64,000 bases of DNA from Thioclava sediminum. Its GTDB lineage: Bacteria > Pseudomonadota > Alphaproteobacteria > Rhodobacterales > Rhodobacteraceae. Each line of letters begins with the position of its first letter. Within the stretch, counting starts at the first letter, position 1. The notes under the pieces are model-generated. The model worked only from the letters and a program-made list of their open reading frames with translations. It was not told the origin of the DNA and ran no database searches. The position numbers were made by a program, and so were the translations under genes. The stretch is taken from positions 1 through 64,000 of the forward strand of contig NZ_MPZV01000002.1 in the NCBI RefSeq assembly GCF_002020355.1. The letters are read 5' to 3'. This document shows positions 52,464 through 63,392 of this stretch, one piece after another.

Positions 52464-53288
52464 ATGGAATTCTTTACCGCGGATGATGGCGCGAAGATCG
52501 CCTATCGCGACAGTGGCAGCGGCGTGCCGATTCTGGCTTTGTCCGGGCTGACGCGGAACACCCGCGATTTCGACTACGTCGCGCCGCATCTCAAGGACGT
52601 GCGTCTGATCTGCATGGACTATCGCGGCCGCGGCGAGAGCGACTGGACCGGCGAGAAAACCTATACCGTGCCGCGCGAAGCGGCGGATGCGCTGCAACTG
52701 CTCGATCATCTGGGGATCGAGAAGGCCGCAATCCTCGGCACGTCGCGCGGGGGCCTCGTGGGGATGTATCTGGCGCTGACCTCGAAAGAGCGCATGACCG
52801 GGCTCGCGCTGAACGATGTCGGGCCTGTTCTTGACGAGAAGGGGCTGAACAAGATCTTCGACTATATCGGGCGCAACCCGGCGGCGAAGAGCTATGCCGA
52901 AATGGCTGAAAAGCTGCCCGAGGCGATGATCGGTTTCGATAAGGTGCCGCCCAATCGCTGGGCGATGGAGGTCCGCCACCACTACGTGGAGACCGATGAC
53001 GGGCTGAAGATCAATTACGACCCGGCCCTGCGCGATGCCTTCCTCGGCGTCTTCAAGGGCGGCGTGGAGCCCGCCTGGCCGCTCTTCGAGGCCACCGAAG
53101 GGCTGCCGATCGTCCTGACCCACGGCGCGAATTCCGATCTGCTGAGCGACGCCACGGTGGACGAGATGCAGCGCCGCCGCCCGGACATGATCTATGCGCG
53201 CGTCGCCGACCGCGCCCATATCCCCTTCCTCGACGAACCCGAGTCGCTTGCAGCCCTCGAAGCATGGGTCGAACGGATCAAAGGGTGA
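52464..53288 (+). CDS. Alpha/beta-fold hydrolase
   Basis: A 274-residue hydrolase with the nucleophile elbow GTSRGG (Ser94), oxyanion region LSGLTRNTRDF, and a C-terminal Asp/His set ending in DRAHIPFLDEP. This is the esterase/lyase/epoxide-hydrolase fold; the substrate is unknown. AGGAG lies 7 bases before the ATG. Its stop overlaps the GTG start of the DMT transporter. Confidence 0.87.
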   Translation: MEFFTADDGAKIAYRDSGSGVPILALSGLTRNTRDFDYVAPHLKDVRLICMDYRGRGESDWTGEKTYTVPREAADALQLLDHLGIEKAAILGTSRGGLVGMYLALTSKERMTGLALNDVGPVLDEKGLNKIFDYIGRNPAAKSYAEMAEKLPEAMIGFDKVPPNRWAMEVRHHYVETDDGLKINYDPALRDAFLGVFKGGVEPAWPLFEATEGLPIVLTHGANSDLLSDATVDEMQRRRPDMIYARVADRAHIPFLDEPESLAALEAWVERIKG

Positions 53289-54175
53289 GCGAGGCCCGTG
53301 TCACCCTCATTGCCAGCGCGATCACGCTGATCACGGGCGCGCTCTGGGGGCTTTACTGGCTCCCGGTGCGCGCGCTCGACGGGCACGGCCTGGCGGGCGC
53401 TTGGGGCACGGTCGCGATCACCCTGGTCGCCTGCGTGGCCCTTGCGCCCATCGCCTGGACCAAGCGCTACGAACTCGCCACCGCCACGCCAGCCGCGCTA
53501 ATCTCGGTCGCGCTCGGCGGGGCGGCCTTTGCGCTCTATTCGATCGGCTTTCTCTACGGCCGCGTCGCGCTGGTGATCCTGCTGTGGTTTCTCACCCCGG
53601 TCTGGTCGGTGCTGATCGGACGGTTCGTGCTGGGCTGGCCGGTCTCGCGCCTGCGACTGGCCGCGATCGTCATTGGCCTCGCGGGGCTCGGCCTTATGCT
53701 GGGCGCAAGCGGCGGCCTGCCCTTGCCCAGCAGCTTGGGCGAATGGATGACGCTTGTAGGCGGCGTGATCTGGTCGGTCGCGACCACGGGGATGCGCACC
53801 AGATCGACGCTCTCGCCCGGCCCCGCCACCTTCGTCTTCGCACTCGGCGCGGCCCTTACCGCGCTCTGCCTCGCACCGTTCCTTGCGCCCCTTCCCTCGA
53901 GCGGCGTCGATTGGGCAGCGTCGGTTGGGCTGATCGGTGCCGCCGGGGTGTTCTGGTGGGGCGCAGCGACGGCCGGGCTCATGTGGGCGACCGTGCGGCT
54001 CGAACCAGCACGGATCGGAATCTTGCTTATGAGCGAGGTGCTCGTCGGCGCGGTCTCCGCCGCGCTGATCGCGGGCGAACGGCTTGCCGCGCTGGAGATC
54101 GCAGGCGGCGCGCTGGTGCTGGGCGCTGGCCTGCTGGAGGTCTGGCCTGCGCGCGCCACGCAACGCCCCGCCTGA
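53285..54175 (+). CDS. DMT-superfamily (EamA) transporter
   Basis: A 296-residue inner-membrane protein with about ten hydrophobic segments (ITLITGALWGLYWLPVRAL at the start). I chose the GTG at 53285, which overlaps the hydrolase stop (GTGA); an ATG at 53264 inside the previous gene is an alternative. Coupling suggests it exports the hydrolase product or imports its substrate. A bidirectional terminator follows. Confidence 0.83.
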   Translation: MSEARVTLIASAITLITGALWGLYWLPVRALDGHGLAGAWGTVAITLVACVALAPIAWTKRYELATATPAALISVALGGAAFALYSIGFLYGRVALVILLWFLTPVWSVLIGRFVLGWPVSRLRLAAIVIGLAGLGLMLGASGGLPLPSSLGEWMTLVGGVIWSVATTGMRTRSTLSPGPATFVFALGAALTALCLAPFLAPLPSSGVDWAASVGLIGAAGVFWWGAATAGLMWATVRLEPARIGILLMSEVLVGAVSAALIAGERLAALEIAGGALVLGAGLLEVWPARATQRPA

Positions 54176-54193
54176 CCGACCCAATCCGCAAAC

Positions 54194-54222
54194 AAAAAAG
54201 GCGCCCCGCGGGGCGCCTTTTT
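54194..54222. terminator. Bidirectional terminator between DMT transporter and efp
   Basis: AAAAAA precedes and TTTTT follows the perfect palindrome GGCGCCCCGCGGGGCGCC (54200-54217), so it works on both strands for the convergent genes. Confidence 0.93.
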
Positions 54223-54241
54223 CATAAGATCGCGGCGCGGA

Positions 54242-54811
54242 TCAGTCCTTCGCGCGCTCCACATAGGTGGTGTCTTCGGTGTTGATCACGATGCGCGTGC
54301 CCACGCCGATATGCGGCGGCACCATCACGCGGATCCCGCCGGTGCAGATCGAGGGCTTGTAGCTCGACGAGGCGGTCTGACCCTTCACGACCGGCTCGGT
54401 CTCTTCGACTTCGACGGTGACTTTCTGCGGCAGGTCGATCGCGATCGCGTTCTCCTGGAAGGTCTTGAGATGGACGCGGATGCCGTCGCGCAGGAACACC
54501 TTCGCGTCGCCGATCACGTCATCCTGCACCGCGAGCTGCTCGTAGGTCTCGGGGTCCATGAAGTGATAGCCTTCGCCATCCTCGTAGAGGAAATCGTATT
54601 CGCGCTCTTCGACATGGGCGCGCTCGACCTGCTCGGTCGTGCGCCAACGCTCCGACACCTTCGTGCCGTCCGAGATGCGGCGCATATCGACCTGCGTGAC
54701 AGGCGTGCCCTTGCCGGGATGGATGTTCTGCGCGGTGATCACGACGTAGAGCTTGTCGTCGATTTCAAGCACGTTGCCCTTGCGGACAGAGGAAGCGATG
54801 ACTTTCGCCAT
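54242..54811 (-). CDS. efp: Elongation factor P
   Basis: A 189-residue EF-P that relieves ribosome stalling at polyproline stretches. The modifiable Lys34 lies in IHPGKGTP at the tip of domain I, the site of beta-lysylation by EpmA, whose gene is divergently adjacent. The C-terminal OB domain ends with [16 protein letters not shown]. The ATG at 54811 has AAGG upstream. Confidence 0.96.
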   Translation of the reverse strand: MAKVIASSVRKGNVLEIDDKLYVVITAQNIHPGKGTPVTQVDMRRISDGTKVSERWRTTEQVERAHVEEREYDFLYEDGEGYHFMDPETYEQLAVQDDVIGDAKVFLRDGIRVHLKTFQENAIAIDLPQKVTVEVEETEPVVKGQTASSSYKPSICTGGIRVMVPPHIGVGTRIVINTEDTTYVERAKD

Positions 54812-54910
54812 GAAAGGACCCCTTTGAATTCGGATAAAACAGGCTCTGGCGCCCGGATTGCAGAGCGCCTAAACCATTTGCGCCCCGATTTCCAGCCTGA
54901 AAGGCCTGTC

Positions 54911-55951
54911 ATGCCCCCGTTCTGGACGCCCGAGCGCCACGCCGACCGCCGCCCCGCCCTTCTCGCGCGCAACCGCATTCAGGCGGCGATCCGCGGCTGG
55001 CTGGCGGCGGAGGATTTCGTCGAGGTCGATCCCTGCGCGCTGCAGGTCTCCCCCGGCAACGAGGCGCATCTGCACGCCTTCGCCACCGACATGATCGGCA
55101 ATGACGGTGAGGCGCGCCGGATGTACCTGCACACCTCGCCCGAATTCGCGATGAAGAAGCTGCTGGCGGCGGGCGAGCGGCGCATCGCCGCCTTCGCCCA
55201 TGTCTGGCGCAACCGCGAGGCGGGCAAGCGGCATTCGCCCGAATTCACCATGCTGGAATGGTATCGCGCGGGCGAAGACTATACCGCGCTGATGGCCGAT
55301 TGCGCGGCGATTCTGCGGCTGGCAGCCGAGGCTACAGGATCGTCGGCGCTGCGCTATGGCACTGCCGAATGCGACCCCTTCGCCGATCCCGAACGGCTGT
55401 CGGTCGCCGATGCCTTCCAGCGCCATGCCGGGATCGACCTGCTGGCCACCTGCGACGGGGCCGAGACCGACGCGGAGGCGCTGCGCGCGCAATGCGAAGC
55501 GATCGGCTTTGCAGTGGCGGCGGGCGACAGCTGGTCGGACATCGTCTCGAAACTGCTGGTCGCGAAGGTCGAGCCGCATCTGGGCCATGGCCGCGCGACG
55601 ATTCTGGATCGCTATCCGCTGGCCGAGGCCGCGCTGGCCCGCCCTGCCCCGGATGACGACCGCGTCGCCGAACGCTTCGAGCTTTACGCCTGCGGGGTCG
55701 AACTCGCGAACGGCTTTGGCGAGCTGACCGATCCGGCCGAACAGCGCCGCCGCTTCGAGGGCGATATGGATCTGAAGGAAGAACTCTATGGCGAGCGTTA
55801 CCCGATCGACGAAGACTTCCTCGCCGCCCTCGAGATTATGCCCGAGGCGTCCGGGATTGCGCTTGGCTTCGACCGGCTGGTGATGCTCGCCACCGGCGCG
55901 CCGAAAATCGAGGATGTGCTCTGGGTGCCGGTGGGCGGCGCGACGGACTGA
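54911..55951 (+). CDS. epmA: EF-P beta-lysine ligase EpmA
   Basis: A 346-residue class II lysyl-tRNA-synthetase paralogue lacking the anticodon-binding domain. Motif 2 is FAHVWRNREAGKRHSPEFTMLEWY-like (about 96-119), and motif 3 is ASGIALGFDRLVML near the C-terminus. EpmA attaches (R)-beta-lysine to Lys34 of EF-P. It is transcribed divergently from efp, 99 bases apart. Its partner EpmB, a lysine 2,3-aminomutase, is not in the window. Confidence 0.94.
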   Translation: MPPFWTPERHADRRPALLARNRIQAAIRGWLAAEDFVEVDPCALQVSPGNEAHLHAFATDMIGNDGEARRMYLHTSPEFAMKKLLAAGERRIAAFAHVWRNREAGKRHSPEFTMLEWYRAGEDYTALMADCAAILRLAAEATGSSALRYGTAECDPFADPERLSVADAFQRHAGIDLLATCDGAETDAEALRAQCEAIGFAVAAGDSWSDIVSKLLVAKVEPHLGHGRATILDRYPLAEAALARPAPDDDRVAERFELYACGVELANGFGELTDPAEQRRRFEGDMDLKEELYGERYPIDEDFLAALEIMPEASGIALGFDRLVMLATGAPKIEDVLWVPVGGATD

Positions 55952-55954
55952 GGC

Positions 55955-56344
55955 TCAGCCCTTCCCGCCCTTCTTCTCGGCGGCATGATCGGCCAGCATC
56001 TTGAACGGCACCACCCGCAGCGCATCGCGATGCGTCGAAGCCAGCATCACCTCGGGCGCGCAGCCCTCCTGCACCGCCTGCAAGAAACGCGAGGCGCACA
56101 GGCACCATTGGTCGCCCGGTTTCAGCCCCGGGAAATCATATTCCGGGCGCGGCGTGCTCAGATCGTTGCCGAGATATTTCGAGAAGGCGAGAAACTCCGC
56201 CGTCATCACAGCGCAGACCGTATGCGAGCCGCTATCCTCCCAGCAGGTGTTGCAGCTGCCATCGCGGAAGAACCCGGTGCGGGGCTTGAGCGAACAGGGC
56301 TGCAATGTACCCCCCAGCACGTTGATCGCCTCATACATCTGCAT
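55955..56344 (-). CDS. DUF2237-family Cys-rich protein
   Basis: A 129-residue protein with the DUF2237 pattern: NVLGGTLQPCS, TGFFRDGSCNT and then PGDQWCLCASRF. Seven or so cysteines suggest metal binding or disulfides. I start at ATG 56344 (MQMYEAINVLG), with GGAGG about 8 bases upstream. Function unknown. It is convergent with epmA (3-base gap) and lies downstream of the serine hydrolase on the same strand. Confidence 0.82.
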   Translation of the reverse strand: MQMYEAINVLGGTLQPCSLKPRTGFFRDGSCNTCWEDSGSHTVCAVMTAEFLAFSKYLGNDLSTPRPEYDFPGLKPGDQWCLCASRFLQAVQEGCAPEVMLASTHRDALRVVPFKMLADHAAEKKGGKG

Positions 56345-56360
56345 CGCGCAGCCCTCCCTG

Positions 56361-57533
56361 TCAGGAAACCTCTGCGATGCGGCGCAACATGGCAAGGTTT
56401 TCCTCCTCGACGCCCTCCTCCTTGAAGCGCCAGTCGGCGGCGTTGAGCGCGATCACCGTGTCGGTCGCGGGGCTGACATAGATGTGCTGGCCATAGATGC
56501 CGCGCGCGAAATAATCGCCGCCGTGCTCCGCCGTGTCGACGGGCACCCACCATTGGTAGCCGTATCCCTCGCCCTTCGGCGCCTGCAGCGCGGTCGATTG
56601 CGTAACCCAGTCCTCGGGCACGATCTGGCGCCCGTTCCAGAAGCCCTTTTGCAGGAACATCTGGCCGAAACGCGCATAGTCCCGCGTCCGCAGGTTCAGC
56701 CCGCCAAGGACGAAGCTGACGCCCAACCCGTCGGTCAGCATCACCGGCGCGGCCTCCAGCCCCATCGGTGCGATCAGCAACTCGCGCATCACCTCCGCCG
56801 GATCGGCCCCGGTCGCACCGGCGATCACCATGCCCAGAACATGCGTATCGATCGAGACATAGAGCATCCGCGCGCCCGGCTCCGCCTCGCGGATCTTGAG
56901 CGAGGCGGCGAAGGCGTCCATCGACCGCCCCATCGCGAGAACACGGCCCATCTTGTTGATATCCGAATGGAAATCCAGATAGTCCTCGTTGAAGGCCACA
57001 CCCGAGGACATCACCAGCGCATCGCGGATCGTCACGCCCTCATAGCCCGAGCCCTTCAGTTGCGGCGCAAAGCGGGTGAGCGGCGCGTCGAGATCGGGGA
57101 TCACGCCCTGATGGTGCAGGATGCCCAGCGTGGCCGAGAGGAAGCTCTTCGCCATCGACCAGGAGATGCGCAGATCCTCGGGCGCGGTGCCGCGGAAATA
57201 GCGTTCATGGGTGATCTGGCCGTGGCGCAGCTTCACCAGCGCGGTGACCCAGCGCCGCTCGATCCAATCTTCGACGCCCTCGGGCAGCGCCTCCTCCGCG
57301 CCGCGGGCCAAGTCCGACACCGGCCCGTCGCCACATGCGATCTCGCGCGAATGAAACAGTGCGGGCATGTTGGAGAAATTGCCGACGATCCGGTCGGGCT
57401 CGAACAGCCGGTTCACCGCGCGCAGCCGCGCGATCTCGGCGCGCTTCCACCATGCGAGCCCCGCAATCGGTAGCGCCGCCGCCATGCCCACCCGGATCGC
57501 CCCCCGCATCGCCTTTTGTCCAAGCTGTTTCAT
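56361..57533 (-). CDS. Serine hydrolase of the beta-lactamase/PBP fold
   Basis: A 390-residue class C-type serine hydrolase with an N-terminal membrane segment (about 12-29). The active site is SMAK (Ser126-Lys129). The middle motif is in RMLYVSID, and the C-terminal region has YGYQWWVP and then a GQHIYVSP strand. Such proteins act as esterases or D-amino peptidases on the periplasmic side. It precedes the DUF2237 gene by 16 bases. Confidence 0.87.
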   Translation of the reverse strand: MKQLGQKAMRGAIRVGMAAALPIAGLAWWKRAEIARLRAVNRLFEPDRIVGNFSNMPALFHSREIACGDGPVSDLARGAEEALPEGVEDWIERRWVTALVKLRHGQITHERYFRGTAPEDLRISWSMAKSFLSATLGILHHQGVIPDLDAPLTRFAPQLKGSGYEGVTIRDALVMSSGVAFNEDYLDFHSDINKMGRVLAMGRSMDAFAASLKIREAEPGARMLYVSIDTHVLGMVIAGATGADPAEVMRELLIAPMGLEAAPVMLTDGLGVSFVLGGLNLRTRDYARFGQMFLQKGFWNGRQIVPEDWVTQSTALQAPKGEGYGYQWWVPVDTAEHGGDYFARGIYGQHIYVSPATDTVIALNAADWRFKEEGVEEENLAMLRRIAEVS

Positions 57534-57636
57534 CGCGCGTCCCCTCGCCGCATATCGTCACGGCAAGGAAGCACGCCCCACGCCGATGCGGCAAGGAGAA
57601 CCGGGCGTCATCGCGCAAACGCGACCTGCGCAAGGG

Positions 57637-58146
57637 TCAGTAGATATAGCGGATCTGGTCGGTCCAGTAGCGCTCCATCCGGCGCAGCGTGTGGTTCATC
57701 TCCTCCATCGCGTCGAAGGTGATGACGCCGCGCGTCTCCATCCCGCAGGCGTGCCGCTCGAACAGGGTCGCCACGTTCTCGCGCAGCTCGCGCCCCTTCG
57801 CGGTCAGCCGCACCCGCACCGAGCGGCGATCTATCTCGCAGCGCTGATGGTGCATGTAGCCCGCCTCCACCAGCTTCTTGAGATTGTAGGAGACGTTCGA
57901 CCCCTGATAATAGCCGCGGGTCTTCAGCTCCCCTGCGGTCACCTCGTTCTCGCCCACGTTGAACAGCAAAAGCGCCTGCACCGGGTTGATCTCGAGGATG
58001 CCCAGCCGCTCGAACTCGTCCTTGATGACGTCGAGCAGCAAGCGATGCAGCCGCTCCAGCAGCGAAAGGCTGTCCAGATATCCCGCCATCAGCCCCGGCG
58101 TTGCCGGGACGGGCGTCATGTCGCTTGCAGATTTCTGCACGGTCAT
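57637..58146 (-). CDS. MarR-family regulator (LdtR-like)
   Basis: A 169-residue winged-helix regulator. The recognition region GYYQGSNVSYNLKKLVEAGYM (split helix about 83-103) and wing EIDRRSVRVRLTAKG are clear. The GSNVSYNLKKLV pattern recalls the alphaproteobacterial LdtR regulators, which control an L,D-transpeptidase and stress genes; that assignment is tentative. GGAG lies 8 bases upstream of the ATG. The target is unknown. Confidence 0.82.
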   Translation of the reverse strand: MTVQKSASDMTPVPATPGLMAGYLDSLSLLERLHRLLLDVIKDEFERLGILEINPVQALLLFNVGENEVTAGELKTRGYYQGSNVSYNLKKLVEAGYMHHQRCEIDRRSVRVRLTAKGRELRENVATLFERHACGMETRGVITFDAMEEMNHTLRRMERYWTDQIRYIY

Positions 58147-58214
58147 AGCATTCTCCGCCAGTTTCGCTGCCCCTGACGCAGGACAGTGGCGGGAAATGGC
58201 AAAGATACCGTTAA

Positions 58215-60215
<2,001 letters not shown>

Positions 60216-60242
60216 GGCGGAACGGCCGAGGGAGACTGGCGA

Positions 60243-60644
60243 ATGACTGACTTGCCCGAGTATTACTTCCGGGTGAAGGAAAACGGCGCGACGGTGTTTC
60301 GCGTCGATACCGAGAACCGTCAGCGCCGGATCGAGATGGACCCGATCGCCAATATCAACATCCGCAATGGCGAGATCAAACCGCAGGGCGACCGGGTTCT
60401 GACCGAGGAAGACCGCGCCGAGATCGAGGCGTGGATGGCGCATCGCCGCGAGGTGCTCGCCCAGCGCGATGTCGACGACATCCTGCGCGCGGTCGATCAC
60501 CTCAATCTCGTCACGCAATGGGCGCAGTCGAAGGCGACCGACGCCCAGCTCGAAGAGATCACGGATACGCTGTTGCTGACAATGCACGACCTGCGCAGCG
60601 TGCTGGTGCGCAAAAAGGCCGAGCGGCTGACCAGCGAGGGCTGA
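60243..60644 (+). CDS. Conserved hypothetical protein
   Basis: A 133-residue soluble protein starting LPEYYFRVKENGATVFRVD, with a predicted beta-rich N-terminal half and a helical C-terminal half (about 65-130). No known motif is seen. GGGAG lies 8 bases before the ATG, 27 bases after the aminotransferase, so it is probably co-transcribed with it. Confidence 0.7.
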   Translation: MTDLPEYYFRVKENGATVFRVDTENRQRRIEMDPIANINIRNGEIKPQGDRVLTEEDRAEIEAWMAHRREVLAQRDVDDILRAVDHLNLVTQWAQSKATDAQLEEITDTLLLTMHDLRSVLVRKKAERLTSEG

Positions 60645-60671
60645 GCGCCCCCGCCCGCTCCGGCCTCAGCC
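60639..60671. terminator. Possible shared terminator of convergent genes
   Basis: GGCTGAG (60639-60645) and CTCAGCC (60665-60671) can pair across a C-rich loop and overlap both stop codons; TTTC follows on the plus strand. Confidence 0.4.
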
Positions 60672-61229
60672 TTTCGAGATGAACCCGGTGATCGGATAGA
60701 CGCGGCCCAGCGCGCCGGGATTGCTCATGACGCGCACGCGGCTCCAGTCGTTCTTTTCCGAGACATCCACCACGACCATGTCGAGCGACACCTTGTTACG
60801 CTCCCAATTCGCGTGATCGACCCGGATCTGACGCGGCGAGTCGACGCCCGAGACCACCGCGATATGACCCAGCGGATTGCGACCGGTCGCCGAGAACGCC
60901 ATCACCGCACCGACCTTCGGCTGATGACCGCGCGCATACAGACCCTTCGCCTGCGACCACCACGTCTTAGCATTGCCGCGAATGTCGATGCCCGAGGCAT
61001 TGCGCGCAAACGGCACGCACCAGACACGCTGGCGCTTGGCGCGCATCTGCTTGGCAACTTCGACGGCATAGGCGCGGCGTTCGAGGTTGACGGAGCTCGC
61101 CTGATCCCGCGCGCTGGCAAAGCCCATCCGGTCGCCGGTGGTCGGGGTACAGGCCGAGACGGTCAGAGCCGCGATCAGAACAAGCGAAAGAGGGGCCGCG
61201 CGGCCCGCAAGGTCAGAGATAGAGAGCAT
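60666..61229 (-). CDS. CHAP-domain lipoprotein (cell-wall amidase/peptidase)
   Basis: A 187-residue lipoprotein: lipobox VSAC (Cys27), then a CHAP domain with the catalytic Cys71 in VWCVPFAR, His122 in LGHIAVVS and a polar residue near VDHANWE (138-141). NlpC/P60-like CHAP enzymes cut peptidoglycan peptides. No strong ribosome site precedes the ATG, but the export signal supports this start. Confidence 0.85.
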   Translation of the reverse strand: MLSISDLAGRAAPLSLVLIAALTVSACTPTTGDRMGFASARDQASSVNLERRAYAVEVAKQMRAKRQRVWCVPFARNASGIDIRGNAKTWWSQAKGLYARGHQPKVGAVMAFSATGRNPLGHIAVVSGVDSPRQIRVDHANWERNKVSLDMVVVDVSEKNDWSRVRVMSNPGALGRVYPITGFISKG

Positions 61230-61394
61230 GGGCGATCACTGTCGATGTCGAATTGTTGCGTCTTCGTTACCTCCTCCATAGCCCCGAATACCCCCTTCGC
61301 CGAAGGAGAATTTCGCCGCGCATCAGCGGGTTGGCAACAATCCGCTTACAGGAATGTAATCTTGGGAACCTTTTGCGATCTCGCGATGCGCATT

Positions 61395-61889
61395 CTACGG
61401 GTGACGGTCCGAAGGACAGCGCGCATGCAGGTAAATCTCGACCCATTCAAAGCCCGGATCGATCCCCCGCTCGGCCAGCCACGCCTCCTGCAGACGGTAG
61501 GCCTCCGGCTCGGCCGCCGCCGGACAGGGCCAGTCGCGCGCATGGAACTGAGCGCGGTGGATCAACTCATGCAACAGCGAGGAAAGCTGCATCGGATCGT
61601 CTTCGGACCACGGCCCGACGAGGAAGATTCGATCCTCCACCAGATCATAGGCCGCGCGCAGATCGGAATCGACCAGAAGATCGTGCCCCTCATAGGTGAT
61701 GACCTCCCCGCTCTGGCACATGAAGATCGCAGGCGCGCCCTGCGGCACCGTGTAGTCGCTATGCGCCTCGATCCATTCGGCGAGCGCTTCCGTCACCGCA
61801 TCGGGCACAGACATCGGCAGCGGCGCGGGACAGGCCCCGGCCGCTGCCGGACATAACAGTGCAAGCCCTATGACGATGGCTCGGATCAT
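61395..61889 (-). CDS. Secreted putative zinc metalloprotein with HExxH
   Basis: A 164-residue protein with a signal peptide (about 1-19, ending AAAGA) and the zincin motif HELIH (107-111); a third ligand may be Glu in AAEPEAYRLQEAWL. Four or so cysteines suggest disulfides in the periplasm. It is small for a peptidase. I chose ATG 61889 rather than the GTG one codon earlier; GGAGG precedes both. Substrate unknown. Confidence 0.72.
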   Translation of the reverse strand: MIRAIVIGLALLCPAAAGACPAPLPMSVPDAVTEALAEWIEAHSDYTVPQGAPAIFMCQSGEVITYEGHDLLVDSDLRAAYDLVEDRIFLVGPWSEDDPMQLSSLLHELIHRAQFHARDWPCPAAAEPEAYRLQEAWLAERGIDPGFEWVEIYLHARCPSDRHP

Positions 61890-61978
61890 CACGCCTCCTC
61901 TCCAGACAGGATAGCAGCTGCGTGCGGATCTCGGAATTGATGCCGATCATTCGGGCCGATTGTTCAAACCGCGCCTTC

Positions 61979-62452
61979 CTAGTTCGGCATCATCGGCGGC
62001 GCCATCACGATATAGGGCGTCGTCGGAGCCTCCCCCGGCGGCAAGGCCTCGGGCATCCGATCCCCCGGTTCCCCGAGCGATTTGATATACTGGTAGAGCG
62101 AGCGCAGATCGCTCTCGGGCATGGCATGCACGTTGTAGAACGGCATTGGCGGCTTAGCGTCAAAGGTCTTCGCGTATTCCACGAAACCGTCCTCATCCAT
62201 ATCCTTGATCTCAAGGCGCAAATTGACCGCGTAGGTCGTGCCCCACGGCCCCTGCCAGCCAAGCGGCACGCCTTTGAGCGCCGCCTCCGGGTCGATCTTG
62301 CCGCCGGACTCGTTGTACCCAGCCGTGTGGCAGTCGTGGCAACCCGAGGTGATCGAGACCAGTTTGCCCCGCTCCACCGAGACCTCCTGAGCAACCACAG
62401 CCGAAGAGCTGGCCAGCGCGCCAAGCGCGGCCAGAATAAGAACGCGTTTCAT
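61979..62452 (-). CDS. Periplasmic cytochrome c
   Basis: A 157-residue single-heme cytochrome c. Signal peptide about 1-21 (AVVAQ), heme attachment CHDCH (Cys38, Cys41, His42), and a distal Met probably in MPFYNVHAMPE. It resembles the small c-type cytochromes linked to periplasmic dehydrogenases, but no such enzyme is adjacent. AGGGAG lies upstream of the ATG. Confidence 0.88.
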   Translation of the reverse strand: MKRVLILAALGALASSSAVVAQEVSVERGKLVSITSGCHDCHTAGYNESGGKIDPEAALKGVPLGWQGPWGTTYAVNLRLEIKDMDEDGFVEYAKTFDAKPPMPFYNVHAMPESDLRSLYQYIKSLGEPGDRMPEALPPGEAPTTPYIVMAPPMMPN

Positions 62453-62669
62453 GGGTTTCTCCCTCCCCTAACAGACGCGCCCCTCCCGGCGCGCCTCTCC
62501 CTGAGGTCCGGCCTTACGTCCAAACAGACCTGACCTTGCGGAAAGGATGCGCCCAAAGGGGCGAGTCCGGCAATTAGATAAAAGACAGGGTCTCGCAGCC
62601 GTGTTCAGGCAACGGATAGCGATGAGGCACGAACCTCACGACGGCGCGAAGCGGGCTGCGCCATCTGCC

Positions 62670-63392
62670 TCAGACGCTGACCACCTCGCGCAAAGCCTCG
62701 CGCGTCAGGGTCTCTTTCGTCCCCTCCATCGCGACCGCGCCGCGCTTGAGCACGTAGAAGCTATCGCCCAGATCATGCGCGAAGTCGAAATACTGCTCGA
62801 CCAGCACAATCGCCATATCGCCCTTCTCGCGCAGGTAGGAGATCACCCGCCCGATCTGCTGGATGATGTTGGGCTGGATGCCCTCGGTGGGCTCGTCCAG
62901 CAACAACAGCTTCGGCTTCATCAGCATCGCGCGGGCAATGGCGAGCTGCTGTTGCTGTCCGCCCGAGAGGTCCCCGCCCCGGCGGTTCAGGAAGTCCTTC
63001 AGGATCGGGAACAACTCGTAAATCTCGTCCGGGATGACATGCTCGGATTTCGGAAGGCAGGCGAAAGCCGTCTCCATGTTCTCGCGCACGGTCAGCAGCG
63101 GGAAGATCATCCGGCCCTGCGGCACATAGCCCAGCCCCGCCTTCGCCATCGCCTGCGGCGGCACCCGGCCCATCTCCGCGCCATCGAGCGTGACAGACCC
63201 GCCCGAGCGCAGATGCGTCCCTGAGATCGCCTTCAGCAACGAGGTCTTACCCACCCCGTTGGTCCCCATGATGCAAGTCACCTCGCCCGCGCGGGCCACC
63301 ATGTCGATCCCGTGCAGGATCTGGCTGCCCCCGTAATGGAGCGTCAGCCCCTCTGTCTTCAGCATCGCGGGTTTTGTCAGATCAGCGGCCAA
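62670..63392 (-). CDS. urtE: Urea-type ABC transporter ATPase UrtE
   Basis: A 240-residue ABC ATPase with Walker A GTNGVGKTS, signature LSGGQQQQLAIARAM and Walker B LLLLDEPTEG. It starts with TTG at 63392 (GAGGT upstream, overlapping urtD by 11 bases) or ATG at 63365. It is paralogous to the UrtE-like subunit of the amide operon. The roughly 220 bases between it and the cytochrome gene hold nothing I can identify. Confidence 0.92.
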   Translation of the reverse strand: MAADLTKPAMLKTEGLTLHYGGSQILHGIDMVARAGEVTCIMGTNGVGKTSLLKAISGTHLRSGGSVTLDGAEMGRVPPQAMAKAGLGYVPQGRMIFPLLTVRENMETAFACLPKSEHVIPDEIYELFPILKDFLNRRGGDLSGGQQQQLAIARAMLMKPKLLLLDEPTEGIQPNIIQQIGRVISYLREKGDMAIVLVEQYFDFAHDLGDSFYVLKRGAVAMEGTKETLTREALREVVSV

